From Amycolatopsis jejuensis (GTDB lineage Bacteria > Actinomycetota > Actinomycetes > Mycobacteriales > Pseudonocardiaceae): a stretch of DNA of 64,000 nucleotides. The stretch is from NCBI RefSeq assembly GCF_000717335.1, contig NZ_JNYZ01000039.1:62001-126000 (forward strand), given 5' to 3'. This document shows, in pieces, positions 56,355-64,000 of this stretch. The notes below the pieces were generated by a model. It made no database searches. It worked only from the letters and a program-made list of their open reading frames with translations, and was not told where the DNA came from. Every line of letters starts with the position of its first letter. Position 1 is the first letter of the stretch. Made by a program: the position numbers and the translations under genes.

Positions 56355-57257
56355 TCAAACAGACCGCAGCAAACCAGCAATCCGACCAGCAACCTCCCCA
56401 GCACGCTCCTGCGGCAACATATGCCCAGCCCCGGGAAACCGGACGAACTCGGCCTCCGGCAACTCCCCCGCAATCACTCTCGCGTGAGAAAGCGGGCAAA
56501 GCCGATCCTTCTCCCCGGCCAGAACAACCGCCGGAACCCCCCGCAACACCGCCAGCGCAACCCGGCAATCATGCGTCGAGATCGCGTCCTGAAATGCCCC
56601 CAAACTCGCCGGATGCGCACACAGCAACTGCTCCGCCACCGTCCGCACATCGCCCCGCCGCGGCCGGTCACCGAAAACGAGAAACCGAGCCCCCGACCGC
56701 ACCAACGCCGGGCTCAACGGCAACCGCTCCCCTTTCCGATGCGCCAACGCCTTCGCCAGCCGACGCTCGAACCGCGCGGAGAACTGACCGGCCATTCCGG
56801 GCAGTCCCAACGTGATCCGGTCCATCTGCCCCGACGACGTCGCCACGAACGCCACCCCGGCCACCCGCTCGGCAACCAGCGCGGGATGCCGTTCGGCCAG
56901 CGCCATCATCGTCATCCCGCCCATCGAATGCCCGGCGAGCACCACCGGACCCGACGGCACGCGGTCGGCGATCAGTTCGGCAAGGTCGTCGGCCAGCCGC
57001 GGAATGGTGGCCGCACCGTCGCGCGCAGGCGCGGAACCGCCGTGCCCGCGCAGGTCGTACCGCAGAATCCGCACACCCGGTCCGAGGTGCCGCACGACGC
57101 CGTCCCACGTGCGATGGTCCTGCGTCCAGCCGTGCACCAGAACCAGCGTGACCGCAGCGTCGGCCGGGCCGCTCGATTCGACGTGCAATGCGCAGCCGTC
57201 ACTCGTCACGAACCGATGCTCGCGCGCCGGATTGCGCAGCCGTTCTACCGTAGTCAC
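56355..57257 (-). CDS. Alpha/beta hydrolase encoded with the AurF-like oxygenase
   Basis: A 300-aa hydrolase: VLVHGWTQDHRTWDGVV (oxyanion region), LRYDLRGHGGSA, nucleophile elbow VVLAGHSMGGMTMMAL (Ser), acid region VLAGEKDRLCPLSHA (Asp) and FPGAGHMLPQERAGEVA (His). Its GTG overlaps the stop of the AurF-like gene (GTGA), so the two enzymes are made together and probably act in one pathway. The substrate is unknown; haloperoxidase/lipase-like homologues are typical. Confidence 0.87.
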   Translation of the reverse strand: MTTVERLRNPAREHRFVTSDGCALHVESSGPADAAVTLVLVHGWTQDHRTWDGVVRHLGPGVRILRYDLRGHGGSAPARDGAATIPRLADDLAELIADRVPSGPVVLAGHSMGGMTMMALAERHPALVAERVAGVAFVATSSGQMDRITLGLPGMAGQFSARFERRLAKALAHRKGERLPLSPALVRSGARFLVFGDRPRRGDVRTVAEQLLCAHPASLGAFQDAISTHDCRVALAVLRGVPAVVLAGEKDRLCPLSHARVIAGELPEAEFVRFPGAGHMLPQERAGEVAGRIAGLLRSV

Positions 57258-58159
57258 GCCGCCTCCGAAGGAAGCAGGAAAGACTTACGCCAGAAGGGTT
57301 TCCCCGGCAGTCCGACCAGACCGGACTCCTGCAGGAACGGCATGATCTTCTCCCCGGCCCACGCGATCGTCGCACGCCAATGCGGATTGTTCAGCGCAGT
57401 TTCGACGCCCTCACGCGGCCGGATTCCGACCGCCTTGTACACGTTCGGATTGATGAACGCCCGCGTCACGAAGTAGGAAATCAGCGCAATGCTGAACTGC
57501 TGGTACGCAATTTCGCCGCGGCCGAGCTTCGCCATCCCGCGGGTGACCTCCTCGCGCGCGAAGGTGACGTGCCGCGCCTCCTCCAGCACGTGGATCCGGT
57601 TCACCATGCGCACGAGCGGCTGGATCTGATCGTCGTTCATCTGCTCGCGCTGCAACCGGTCGAGTACCTCCTCGGCGACCAGGATCGCGCCGTACCGCGC
57701 CGGGCCGTACGAGATCGTCGGCATCAGCTTCGCGAACCGGCGCAGCACCGGCACCGGACCGTAGGTCGGGCAGCCGATCCGCGCCGACATCCGCGCGAAC
57801 ATGGTGGAGTGGCGGCATTCGTCGGCGATCTCGGTGAGCGCGAACTGCACGTGTGCCGTGGTCGGCTCCTGCTCGTAGATCTCCTTGAGCAGCATCTGCA
57901 TCAGGAGGATTTCGAACCACAGACCGGTGGTCGCGATGCTGGCCATCTCGTGCTTGCCGAGCTCGATCCGCTGCTCGGGCGTGAGCCGGTCCCACAGCGG
58001 CGTGCCGTACAGCGAGGACCGCTCGGGCAGGATGTAGCGCTTGCCCTCGACGAGCGGGGCGTCCCAGTCGATGTCGACGTCCGGGTCGTAGAACTTGCCC
58101 GCCGCGGACTTGAGCAGCCGCTGCGCCGTCGCCTCCCGGTCGGTCACCTTGAGCGTCAT
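57254..58159 (-). CDS. AurF-like diiron oxygenase
   Basis: A 301-aa ferritin-like protein of the AurF/p-aminobenzoate N-oxygenase family. Iron-ligand segments are visible on helices: ELGKHEMASIATTGLWFE, FALTEIADECRHSTMFAR (E...H) and HVLEEARHVTFAREE (ExxRH), matching the carboxylate/His-rich site of AurF. AurF oxidises aryl amines to nitro groups; relatives in actinobacteria have other or unknown substrates. It is divergent from a TetR gene with a dyad operator between them, and followed directly by a hydrolase. Start ATG 58159, preceded by AAGGGG. Confidence 0.85.
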   Translation of the reverse strand: MTLKVTDREATAQRLLKSAAGKFYDPDVDIDWDAPLVEGKRYILPERSSLYGTPLWDRLTPEQRIELGKHEMASIATTGLWFEILLMQMLLKEIYEQEPTTAHVQFALTEIADECRHSTMFARMSARIGCPTYGPVPVLRRFAKLMPTISYGPARYGAILVAEEVLDRLQREQMNDDQIQPLVRMVNRIHVLEEARHVTFAREEVTRGMAKLGRGEIAYQQFSIALISYFVTRAFINPNVYKAVGIRPREGVETALNNPHWRATIAWAGEKIMPFLQESGLVGLPGKPFWRKSFLLPSEAA

Positions 58160-58217
58160 CCTCAGCCCCTTCCAGCGCCTGACTCGCCGCCTGAAGCCTC
58201 ATTAACCTGTAACCCGT

Positions 58218-58230
58218 GGTAACAGTTACC
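58218..58230. promoter_or_regulatory. Probable TetR operator between the AurF-like and tetR genes
   Basis: GGTAACAGTTACC is a perfect 13-bp dyad in the 80-nt divergent gap, with partial GTAAC repeats on the left (CTGTAACC). It lies 10 nt before ATG 58240 and would overlap promoters in both directions. Assigned to the adjacent TetR by position only. Confidence 0.6.
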
Positions 58231-58239
58231 TCTGGTAGC

Positions 58240-59001
58240 ATGACCTTCGTGATCGAACGTGTCAAGCGCTCCGGCAAGCAGGCGGCAGACACCGAAGGCA
58301 GCACCGGTGACGCCCGCCGCGACCGCTGGCGCAAGCACCGCATCGCCCGGCGCGCGGAGTTCGTCGAGGCGGCCCTGCGCGCGCTCGACGCACACGGCCC
58401 GGACCTCGGGATGGAGGACGTCGCCGCGGAGGCCGGGGTCACGAAACCCGTGCTGTACCGGCATTTCGAGGACAAGGCCGACCTGTACGTGGCACTCGGC
58501 CAGCGCGGCACGGAGATCCTTTTCGAACGGCTCATCCCGGCGATCAACGCCGAGCTCGCGCCGGTCCCGCGCATCCGGATGGCGCTCGACGCGTTCTTCG
58601 GCGTCATCGAGGAACACCCGAACCTGTACCGCTTGCTGGCGCACGGCGGACTGCCGGGCAAAACGGTCGATTCGGACGTCGTCGCGGAGGACAAGGAGGT
58701 CATCGCCACCGCGCTGACCGCCCTGCTCGGCGACTACATGCGGATGTTCAACATGGATTCCGGCGCCGCGGAACCGTGGGCGCACGGCATCGTCGGCATG
58801 GTGCAGAGCACCGGGGAATGGTGGCTGGACCGGCGGTCGATGGGCCGCGATTCGGTCGTCGAGTACCTCACGCAGATCATCTGGGCGGCGATCGACGGGC
58901 TCACCCGCCAGCAAGGTGTCGTGATCGACCCGAACCTGCCGCTGGAGGAGAACAAGGTCGTCCAGCTCGGACGAGCCGAAGAAGACACCGCGTCCGGCTG
59001 A
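58240..59001 (+). CDS. TetR family regulator of the AurF-like operon
   Basis: A 253-aa TetR protein. After a basic leader (RRDRWRKHRIARRAEFVEAALRALDAHG) comes the HTH (MEDVAAEAGVTKPVLYRHFEDKADLYVAL) and a long helical ligand domain (TGEWWLDRRSMGRDSVVEYLTQIIWAAIDGL). It is divergent from the diiron oxygenase. ATG 58240 is used; GTG 58249 is also possible because a TAGCAT -10 box lies 8 nt upstream of it and would make that start leaderless. The DUF4873 relic follows after 14 nt. Confidence 0.85.
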   Translation: MTFVIERVKRSGKQAADTEGSTGDARRDRWRKHRIARRAEFVEAALRALDAHGPDLGMEDVAAEAGVTKPVLYRHFEDKADLYVALGQRGTEILFERLIPAINAELAPVPRIRMALDAFFGVIEEHPNLYRLLAHGGLPGKTVDSDVVAEDKEVIATALTALLGDYMRMFNMDSGAAEPWAHGIVGMVQSTGEWWLDRRSMGRDSVVEYLTQIIWAAIDGLTRQQGVVIDPNLPLEENKVVQLGRAEEDTASG

Positions 59002-59015
59002 GGGAAGGATCCGGG

Positions 59016-59335
59016 ATGAGCGACGAGGACGGCTACACCGGCCCCGCGACCCTGATCGTCGACGGCACGGAGCTGCCGGTGGAAGTCGATCTGCGCGGCT
59101 ACTTCCAGCCCATCGACGGCTACTACCACTGGTACGGCCGCATTTCCGCCGACCCGGCGCTGACCTCTGCGGCCGGCGGGCGAAAGAAGCCGTGCGAGAT
59201 CCGGGTCGGCGAGCATTCCGCGACGGGCGAACTGTCCGACCCCGATCCATGGGGCGCTACCGGATCATGGGCACGTCCACGCCGCCGTTCGCGATCCCGA
59301 AAACCCTCGCCGAGGTCGAGTCGGCCACCGCCTGA
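59016..59335 (+). pseudogene. DUF4873 gene broken by a one-base deletion
   Basis: The frame from ATG 59016 reads MSDEDGYTGPATLIVDG, GYFQPIDGYYHWYGRIS and SATGELSDPDPWG, the DUF4873 pattern. Near 59250-59257 the homology moves to another frame, GRYRIMGTSTPPFAIPKTL, ending at the TGA 59333-59335. Restoring one base in the GGGGC run gives an intact 106-aa protein. As written, the first frame runs on through repeat copy D. DUF4873 domains often accompany flavin monooxygenases or AurF-like loci. It may be a true mutation or a sequencing error in a G run. Confidence 0.75.
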
Positions 59336-59350
59336 CCCGCCCCCGGAAAG

Positions 59351-59401
59351 CCGTGAAGGGAACCATCACGGAATCAGATTCCGTCATGGTTCCCTTCACG
59401 G
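59351..59401. repeat. Palindromic repeat copy D
   Basis: 16-bp arms (left CCGTGAAGGGAACCAT) with a cac/gtc bubble, more nearly complementary than in other copies, and inner stem GGAAT-cag-ATTCC. It lies 16 nt after the DUF4873 stop and 11 nt before the convergent DUF3107 stop. No spacer or second hairpin is attached. Confidence 0.85.
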
Positions 59402-59411
59402 ACTTCGAAGC

Positions 59412-59642
59412 TCAGTCGCCGACGCCGAACCCGACCTTGCGGACGTCGGACGGGGCGATCTCGACGTACGCGATGCGGTCGGACGGGACCAGGTACTTGC
59501 GGCCCTTCTCGTCGTTGAGGCGGAAGAGCCCGTCACCGGCCGTCAGCGCCTCGGCGACCAGTTTCTCCACCTCTTCGGGAGTCTGGCCACTGGACACCAC
59601 CAGCTCGCGCGGCGTGTCCTTGATGCCGATCTTGACCTCCAC
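59412..59642 (-). CDS. DUF3107 family small protein (TB9.4-like)
   Basis: A 76-aa protein, VEVKIGIKDTPRELVVSSGQ onwards, with KYLVPSDRIAYVEIAP near the C-terminus; it matches the actinobacterial DUF3107 family (Rv3208A/TB9.4, recalled). GTG 59642 is chosen because GGAGG lies 7 nt upstream. Function is unknown; it is a short cytosolic alpha/beta protein conserved next to the RhlE block. Confidence 0.87.
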   Translation of the reverse strand: MEVKIGIKDTPRELVVSSGQTPEEVEKLVAEALTAGDGLFRLNDEKGRKYLVPSDRIAYVEIAPSDVRKVGFGVGD

Positions 59643-59745
59643 GTGGGACCTCCGCTGGAAATTCGTTGTGACTACGCCCGGCAAGGCTAACCGAAGCGGG
59701 CCGACGCGGTGGCGCGCGACCAGCGGGTGATCCGCGGCCACCCGC

Positions 59746-60423
59746 TCAGCCCAGCCCCAGCGCCTGCATGCGCTTGGTGTGCCCCTGCTGCAACCTCCGG
59801 AACAATGCGCCGATTCCCGCCAGGTCGCCGGACCCCGCGACGATCAGCTCGGCCAGCCCGTCGCGCTCGGCCACCACGTACTGGGCCTGGGTGAGCGCCT
59901 CGCCGAGCAGCCGCCGCCCCCACAGCGCGAGCTTGTCGCGGGCCTTCGGATCGGCCTTGATCCCGGCGGCGACCTCGCGTTCGGCGAACGCCGAGTGCCC
60001 GGTGTCGGCGAGCACGGTGAGCACCAGGTCCTTGGTCTCGGCGTCGAGCCAGCTCGCGATCTCGCGGTACAGGTCGGCCGCCAGCCCGTCGCCGACGTAC
60101 GCCTTGACCAGCGATTCCAGCCACGATTTCGGCCGCGTCGACGCGTGCCACGCATCCACCTGCGACACGAACGGCTGCATGGCGTCCTCGACGGCGACGC
60201 CGTTCGCGGACAGGTGCGCCGACAGCAGGTCGTAGTGCCCGATCTCGGCGGCGGCCATCGAGGCGAGCGCGGCGCGGCCGGCGAGGGTGGGCGCGCTGCG
60301 GGCGTCCTCGGCCATCCGGTCGAAGGCGGACAGCTCCAGGTAAGCGATCACGCCGAGCAGGTCGACGACGCCTTCGCTGATCGTGGTTCGGGTGGGTTCG
60401 GCGGGCTCGGCGCGGTCGGTCAC
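59746..60423 (-). CDS. Ferritin-like fold protein (Rv3210c-like)
   Basis: A 225-aa helical protein. The four-helix core includes [41 protein letters not shown] (ExxH-like ligand pattern), [28 protein letters not shown] (E and H) and [17 protein letters not shown]. It resembles ferritin-like domains of the MiaE/hydroxylase type; whether the metal site is complete is unclear. GTG 60423 follows a GATACC -10-like box, so the transcript is probably leaderless. It occupies the position of Rv3210c between DUF3107 and rhlE (recalled). Confidence 0.75.
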   Translation of the reverse strand: MTDRAEPAEPTRTTISEGVVDLLGVIAYLELSAFDRMAEDARSAPTLAGRAALASMAAAEIGHYDLLSAHLSANGVAVEDAMQPFVSQVDAWHASTRPKSWLESLVKAYVGDGLAADLYREIASWLDAETKDLVLTVLADTGHSAFAEREVAAGIKADPKARDKLALWGRRLLGEALTQAQYVVAERDGLAELIVAGSGDLAGIGALFRRLQQGHTKRMQALGLG

Positions 60424-60739
60424 GGCGACGAGGGTATCGCCGAAGCGGAGTCGGGCGCCGCCGAGAGACCGATCCCACGCCGCGCCGTCGCTCCCGGTGC
60501 TGCCCGAAAACTGCTGACCAGGTACACTGCTGGCGGATACGTAGAGCTTCCGTCCGCCGGACCGGATTTCGGCCGCGTGGCGGGAAACGAGGCGGACGAC
60601 CGGTGCCACCAGGGCGGCCGGGGTTCGCCGCAAGTGTGCGTGCACGCCTCCCAGCGGCATTCCCGGGAGGGCGGCTCCGGCGCCGCGGGCCTCCAGTGAC
60701 GAGGCCGCGGTGTGAGTCAGGCCCCCGGTCGAGTGTCGA
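60424..60739. other. Divergent intergenic region with probable long rhlE leader
   Basis: No gene is seen in these 316 nt. A TACACT -10-like box (60523-60528) pointing toward rhlE would give a leader of about 200 nt. Within it, 60683-60710 forms a bulged hairpin (GGCCTC-N7-GAGGCC extended by GC pairs) about 30 nt before the start codon, followed by the direct repeat GTCGAGT-GTCGAGT. The left part carries the promoter of the ferritin-like gene. Confidence 0.5.
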
Positions 60740-62488
60740 GTGACAACCGGCCTGTGCGCGCTGGTCACGAGAGAGGCGATCACCCTGACCGCAGAACAGT
60801 CCACAACCGAACAGACCCCCGCTGTCGCTCTCGAGCACAGCGAAAACGGACCGGCCGCGCTCGACACCTCGCATCCGCTGCAGGCAGGCGCTCCGGTCAC
60901 CGACGAATCGCCGACGTTCGCATCGTTCGGCGTGAAGCCGGAGATCGTGAAGGCACTCGGCGACGCGGGCATCGAGCACACGTTCGCCATCCAGGCGCTC
61001 ACGCTGCCGCTCGCCATGGCAGGCGACGACCTCATCGGACAGGCCCGCACCGGCATGGGCAAGACGCTCGGCTTCGGCGTCCCGCTGCTGCACCGGCTGG
61101 AGGTGCCCGGCGACGGCACGCCGCAGGTGCTCGTCGTGGTGCCCACGCGCGAGCTGTGCATCCAGGTCGCGAACGACCTGAAGGGCGCCGGGAAGCACCT
61201 GGGCATCCGCACGCTGGCGATTTACGGCGGACGGCCGTACGAGCCGCAGATCGACGCGCTGCGCAAGGGCGTCGACGTCGTCATCGGCACGCCGGGCCGG
61301 CTGCTGGACCTCGCCGAGCAGCAGCACCTCGTGCTCGGCAAGATCCGCGGACTCGTGCTCGACGAGGCCGACGAGATGCTGGACCTCGGCTTCCTGCCGG
61401 ACATCGAGCGGATCCTGCGGATGGTCCCGGACGAGCGGCAGACGATGCTGTTCTCCGCGACGATGCCGGGTCCGATCATCACGCTGGCGCGGACGTTCCT
61501 GAGCCAGCCCACGCACATCCGCGCCGAGGAGAACGACGCCGGCGCGATCCACGAGCGCACCACCCAGTTCGTCTACCGGGCGCACTCGATGGACAAGCCG
61601 GAGGTCATCGCGCGGGCGCTGCAGGCCGAGGGCCGCGGGCTCACGATGATCTTCAGCCGCACCAAGCGCACGGCCCAGAAGATCGCCGACGAACTGGTGG
61701 AGCGCGGTTTCGCCGCCGCCGCGGTACACGGTGACCTCGGCCAGGGCGCCCGGGAGCAGGCGCTGCGGGCGTTCCGGTCGGGCAAGGTCGACGTGCTGGT
61801 CGCGACGGATGTCGCCGCCCGCGGGATCGACATCGACGACGTCACGCACGTCATCAACTACCAGTGCCCGGAGGACGAGAAGACCTACGTGCACCGCATC
61901 GGCCGCACCGGCCGCGCGGGCCGCACGGGCGTCGCGGTCACCCTCGTCGACTGGGATGAGGAAGCGCGCTGGAAGCTGATCTCGGACACGCTCAACCTGG
62001 GTTTGGCGGAACCGGTGGAGACGTACTCGTCGTCGCCGCATCTGTACAGCGACCTGGGTATTCCGGAGGGCACGAAGGGCCGGTTGCCGCTGGCGAAGCG
62101 CACGCGGGCCGGTCTGGCCGCGGAGGAGGAAGAAGACCTGGGCGGTAAGCGGCGGGGCCGTCGGTCCGGCCCCTCTGGTTCTGGTCCGGACTCGCCTGAG
62201 GATGCCCCGCGGAAGCGCAACCGCTCGCCCCGCAAGCGAACCCGAGGCGGAGCAAAGGCGGCAGAAGCAGTCGAGGCAGCCGACGCGGACGCTTCGGAGT
62301 CCACGGAGGACCGCCCCCGCACCCGCCGCCGCCCGAGGTCCGGCGCCGACGCGACGGGCCCCGCCGGCTCGGCCAATTCGTCCGGAAGCGCCGGTTCGCC
62401 CACCGCCGACCCCGGCGAGACGATGGAACGCCCAGCGCGCCGCCGCCGTCGCCGCCGCGCGTCTGATACACCTGCGTCGGCAGACTGA
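60740..62488 (+). CDS. rhlE: DEAD-box RNA helicase, RhlE-like
   Basis: A 582-aa ATP-dependent RNA helicase. Motifs in order: Q motif ([31 protein letters not shown]), Walker [31 protein letters not shown] box [12 protein letters not shown] (LFSATMPG), [18 protein letters not shown] and [13 protein letters not shown]. The last 150 residues are an Arg/Lys/Ser-rich disordered tail likely to bind RNA. The start is uncertain: GTG 60740 is the only canonical codon near the homologous region. Equivalent to Rv3211 (recalled). Confidence 0.9.
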   Translation: MTTGLCALVTREAITLTAEQSTTEQTPAVALEHSENGPAALDTSHPLQAGAPVTDESPTFASFGVKPEIVKALGDAGIEHTFAIQALTLPLAMAGDDLIGQARTGMGKTLGFGVPLLHRLEVPGDGTPQVLVVVPTRELCIQVANDLKGAGKHLGIRTLAIYGGRPYEPQIDALRKGVDVVIGTPGRLLDLAEQQHLVLGKIRGLVLDEADEMLDLGFLPDIERILRMVPDERQTMLFSATMPGPIITLARTFLSQPTHIRAEENDAGAIHERTTQFVYRAHSMDKPEVIARALQAEGRGLTMIFSRTKRTAQKIADELVERGFAAAAVHGDLGQGAREQALRAFRSGKVDVLVATDVAARGIDIDDVTHVINYQCPEDEKTYVHRIGRTGRAGRTGVAVTLVDWDEEARWKLISDTLNLGLAEPVETYSSSPHLYSDLGIPEGTKGRLPLAKRTRAGLAAEEEEDLGGKRRGRRSGPSGSGPDSPEDAPRKRNRSPRKRTRGGAKAAEAVEAADADASESTEDRPRTRRRPRSGADATGPAGSANSSGSAGSPTADPGETMERPARRRRRRRASDTPASAD

Positions 62489-62518
62489 GCACCACACCGA
62501 CAGCCGGGAGCCAGGCAA

Positions 62519-64000
62519 GTGAACGACCACGGGAACGGCGGCGCCCAGCCGCCCCCCGAGAGACAGCCGGACGCCGACACCCCGGCTGACTCCCCGGCCC
62601 CCGGTCCGGGGCTTGCTGCTCCGTCGGATCCCACCCCCGGTTCGGGGTGGGAAGGGCCCGCTGGCCCCTCGGACCCCGGCCCGAGTCACGGTCCGGCCGG
62701 GGGTGGGACCGGCATTGGTTCCGCCCCGGCTTCGGACTCTGGACCGGACACGAGCCTTCGCCCAGGTTCGGATCCGGGCTCTGGGGTGCCGGGCTCGGGT
62801 GAACCGACCCCGCCGCCCGATGATCCCGACCTGCCGACCGGCCCGATCCCCACACTCGCCCCGACAGGCCCCGGGGGACCGACCACGCCGACCGGCGACC
62901 GTGGCCGACCGAACGTCGGCGAGGCGGCCTCCCGGTTTCCCTCGCCCCCGCCTGCACCATCCGACCGTCCCACAGTTTCCGGGCAGCCCGACACCTCGGA
63001 CCAGCCCAGCACGATCGGGCAGGAGAGCACACCCGGGCAACCCAGCAACTTCGGGCCGCCCCGCCCCTCCGAGCAGTCCGACGAAGCCGAGTCTGCCCTC
63101 CCCTCCCCAGCCGGTTTTCCCACTCCCGGCCAACCGCGCCCCGCCACCTCACCCGCCGCCGGATCGGCGACCCCCGCCGAGAACGTCGCGCAGACTCCCG
63201 CCGAGATCTCCGGCGTCACCAGCACAGCACCCCGCTCCGAAGCCACCTTCCCCCCGCCACCCGGCTCCACCGTAGGAAAAGCTCGACGTTCGCCGTGGAA
63301 TCGGGGGCGGGATCGGGTCGTTGCGGTGGTGATCGGGGTGGTCGTCGTGGCCGTTGCCGTGGTTGTGGCGGTCACCAGTGACAACCTGCACACCAGCCGC
63401 GCGCGCGCCGATCCGCCGCCTGCTTTGCCTGCGCCTCCGTCCGCCGTGCCCGGGGCCATGTCCCTGCTCTGGCAGGCGCCCAGTTCCGCGACGCCGGTGC
63501 CGATCGGGCAGGCCGACACCGTCACCACCGCCGACGGCAGCGAGGTCGCCGGGCGTGATCCGCTCACCGGGCGGATTCGGTGGCACTACACGCGCGAGAA
63601 CCTTCAACTGTGCACTGTGGACACTGCGTGGGGCCGGGTGAACGCGGTCTACCGCAAGTCGATGGGCTGTAGCGAGGTCACGCAACTCGACCCCGCCACC
63701 GGGCGGATCACCGCGCAGCGCAACGGAGACGCCGAGCTCGGCACCCGGCTCGTCAGCGACGGCAGCCACGTCACCACCACCGGCGAGCACCTGCTCGACA
63801 CCTGGCGCGACGACCTCGTCAAAAGCATGGAGTACGGCCAGGTTCCCTTCCTGCAGAACGCCAACAAACAGCCGCGACCCGGATGCAGTTACGGGACGGT
63901 CGCCGCCGGGGCCGACAAGATCGGCGTCATCGAGCGTTGCCCCGACGACCCGCACGACCGGCTGACGGTCTACAAAGCGACCGCCGAGCACGAGGACGAA
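62519..64000 (+). CDS. Proline-rich membrane-anchored protein, 3' end missing (Rv3212-like)
   Basis: From GTG 62519 (GGGAG about 10 nt upstream) a frame stays open to the right edge. The first 240 or so residues are Pro/Gly/Ser-rich and repetitive (PGPGLAAPSDPTPGSG; DQPSTIGQESTPGQPS). A basic stretch (KARRSPWNRGRDR) and one helix (VVAVVIGVVVVAVAVVVAVTS) follow. The visible extracytoplasmic part then has PQQ-like beta-propeller strands (GSEVAGRDPLTGRIRWHYTRENLQLCTVD; EVTQLDPATGRITAQRNG). Cys residues may form disulfides. It matches Rv3212, next to rhlE, in position (recalled). Role unknown. Confidence 0.75.
   Translation, partial: MNDHGNGGAQPPPERQPDADTPADSPAPGPGLAAPSDPTPGSGWEGPAGPSDPGPSHGPAGGGTGIGSAPASDSGPDTSLRPGSDPGSGVPGSGEPTPPPDDPDLPTGPIPTLAPTGPGGPTTPTGDRGRPNVGEAASRFPSPPPAPSDRPTVSGQPDTSDQPSTIGQESTPGQPSNFGPPRPSEQSDEAESALPSPAGFPTPGQPRPATSPAAGSATPAENVAQTPAEISGVTSTAPRSEATFPPPPGSTVGKARRSPWNRGRDRVVAVVIGVVVVAVAVVVAVTSDNLHTSRARADPPPALPAPPSAVPGAMSLLWQAPSSATPVPIGQADTVTTADGSEVAGRDPLTGRIRWHYTRENLQLCTVDTAWGRVNAVYRKSMGCSEVTQLDPATGRITAQRNGDAELGTRLVSDGSHVTTTGEHLLDTWRDDLVKSMEYGQVPFLQNANKQPRPGCSYGTVAAGADKIGVIERCPDDPHDRLTVYKATAEHEDE

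Noticed and set aside
56035..59401. Insertion sequence bounded by copies C and D
   Set aside because: No transposase and no target-site duplication could be recognised, and the copies sit at gene ends elsewhere too; kept only as a possible cassette boundary.
58776..59690. Long plus-strand frame covering DUF4873, repeat D and the DUF3107 antisense
   Set aside because: It combines an out-of-frame tetR 3' end, the DUF4873 start and antisense sequence; the frameshift explanation is simpler.
59687..63133. 1148-codon open frame on the minus strand over rhlE
   Set aside because: Antisense to the DEAD-box helicase; only its far end, in a frame shared with nothing recognisable, is Arg-rich low complexity.

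Overview
The window is high-GC actinobacterial DNA. Gene families, leaderless promoters with a -10 box about 7 nt before GTG/ATG, and frequent ATGA/GTGA stop-start overlaps fit Pseudonocardiaceae, most likely an Amycolatopsis relative; the genus is inference. No rRNA, tRNA, CRISPR array, transposase or prophage gene was seen. Both ends cut a gene: a low-molecular-weight tyrosine phosphatase on the left and a proline-rich membrane protein on the right.

Layout. 1-2.5 kb: phosphatase-SURF1-(truncated PaiB-like)-CobD, which from memory matches the Mycobacterium tuberculosis ptpA-Rv2235-cobD order. 2.6-6.1 kb: gluconate regulator, kinase and permease, then an ArsR-type regulator with its SRPBCC partner. 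6.1-12.9 kb: a minus-strand sugar operon (ROK regulator, solute-binding protein, two permeases, GH4 glycosidase, BadF-type kinase). 13.1-19.7 kb: a tightly packed minus-strand run of RDD, two DUF2207-like proteins, an M16 peptidase pair and NudC. 19.7-26.1 kb: a SpoIIM-like protein facing the MoxR/DUF58/DUF4350/DUF4129/membrane-protein cluster. 26.3-29.1 kb: metallopeptidase, small membrane protein, K+ channel. 29.2-36.1 kb: AdnB, AdnA and an alkyltransferase-like protein.

36.1-50.7 kb is accessory: an iron-box-controlled siderophore-interacting protein, an unusual HemD with a long low-complexity insert, a WYL regulator with its target, an AlkZ-family protein, a terpene-cyclase-fold-like protein, and a complete six-gene nitrate assimilation operon (nasA-nasB-narK-nirB-nirD-nnaR) with a GlnR-like box. 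It appears to split a block otherwise in the same order as M. tuberculosis Rv3199c-Rv3212 (NudC, K+ channel, AdnB, AdnA, Rv3204 / Rv3205c, MoeZ, DUF3152, TetR, DUF3107, ferritin-like, RhlE, Rv3212). A second accessory insert (56.3-59.3 kb) carries an AurF-type diiron oxygenase, a hydrolase, a TetR regulator and a frameshifted DUF4873 gene.

The most unusual non-coding content is a family of dispersed repeats. Four copies of a large nested palindrome sit just 3' of genes. Two of them are followed by a shared C-rich spacer and a second hairpin whose core is identical while its outer stem differs between copies yet stays self-complementary. A 13-bp palindrome, GTCCAC(A/T)GTGGAC, is also scattered through genes, mostly in one reading frame and at rare Thr/Ser codons.
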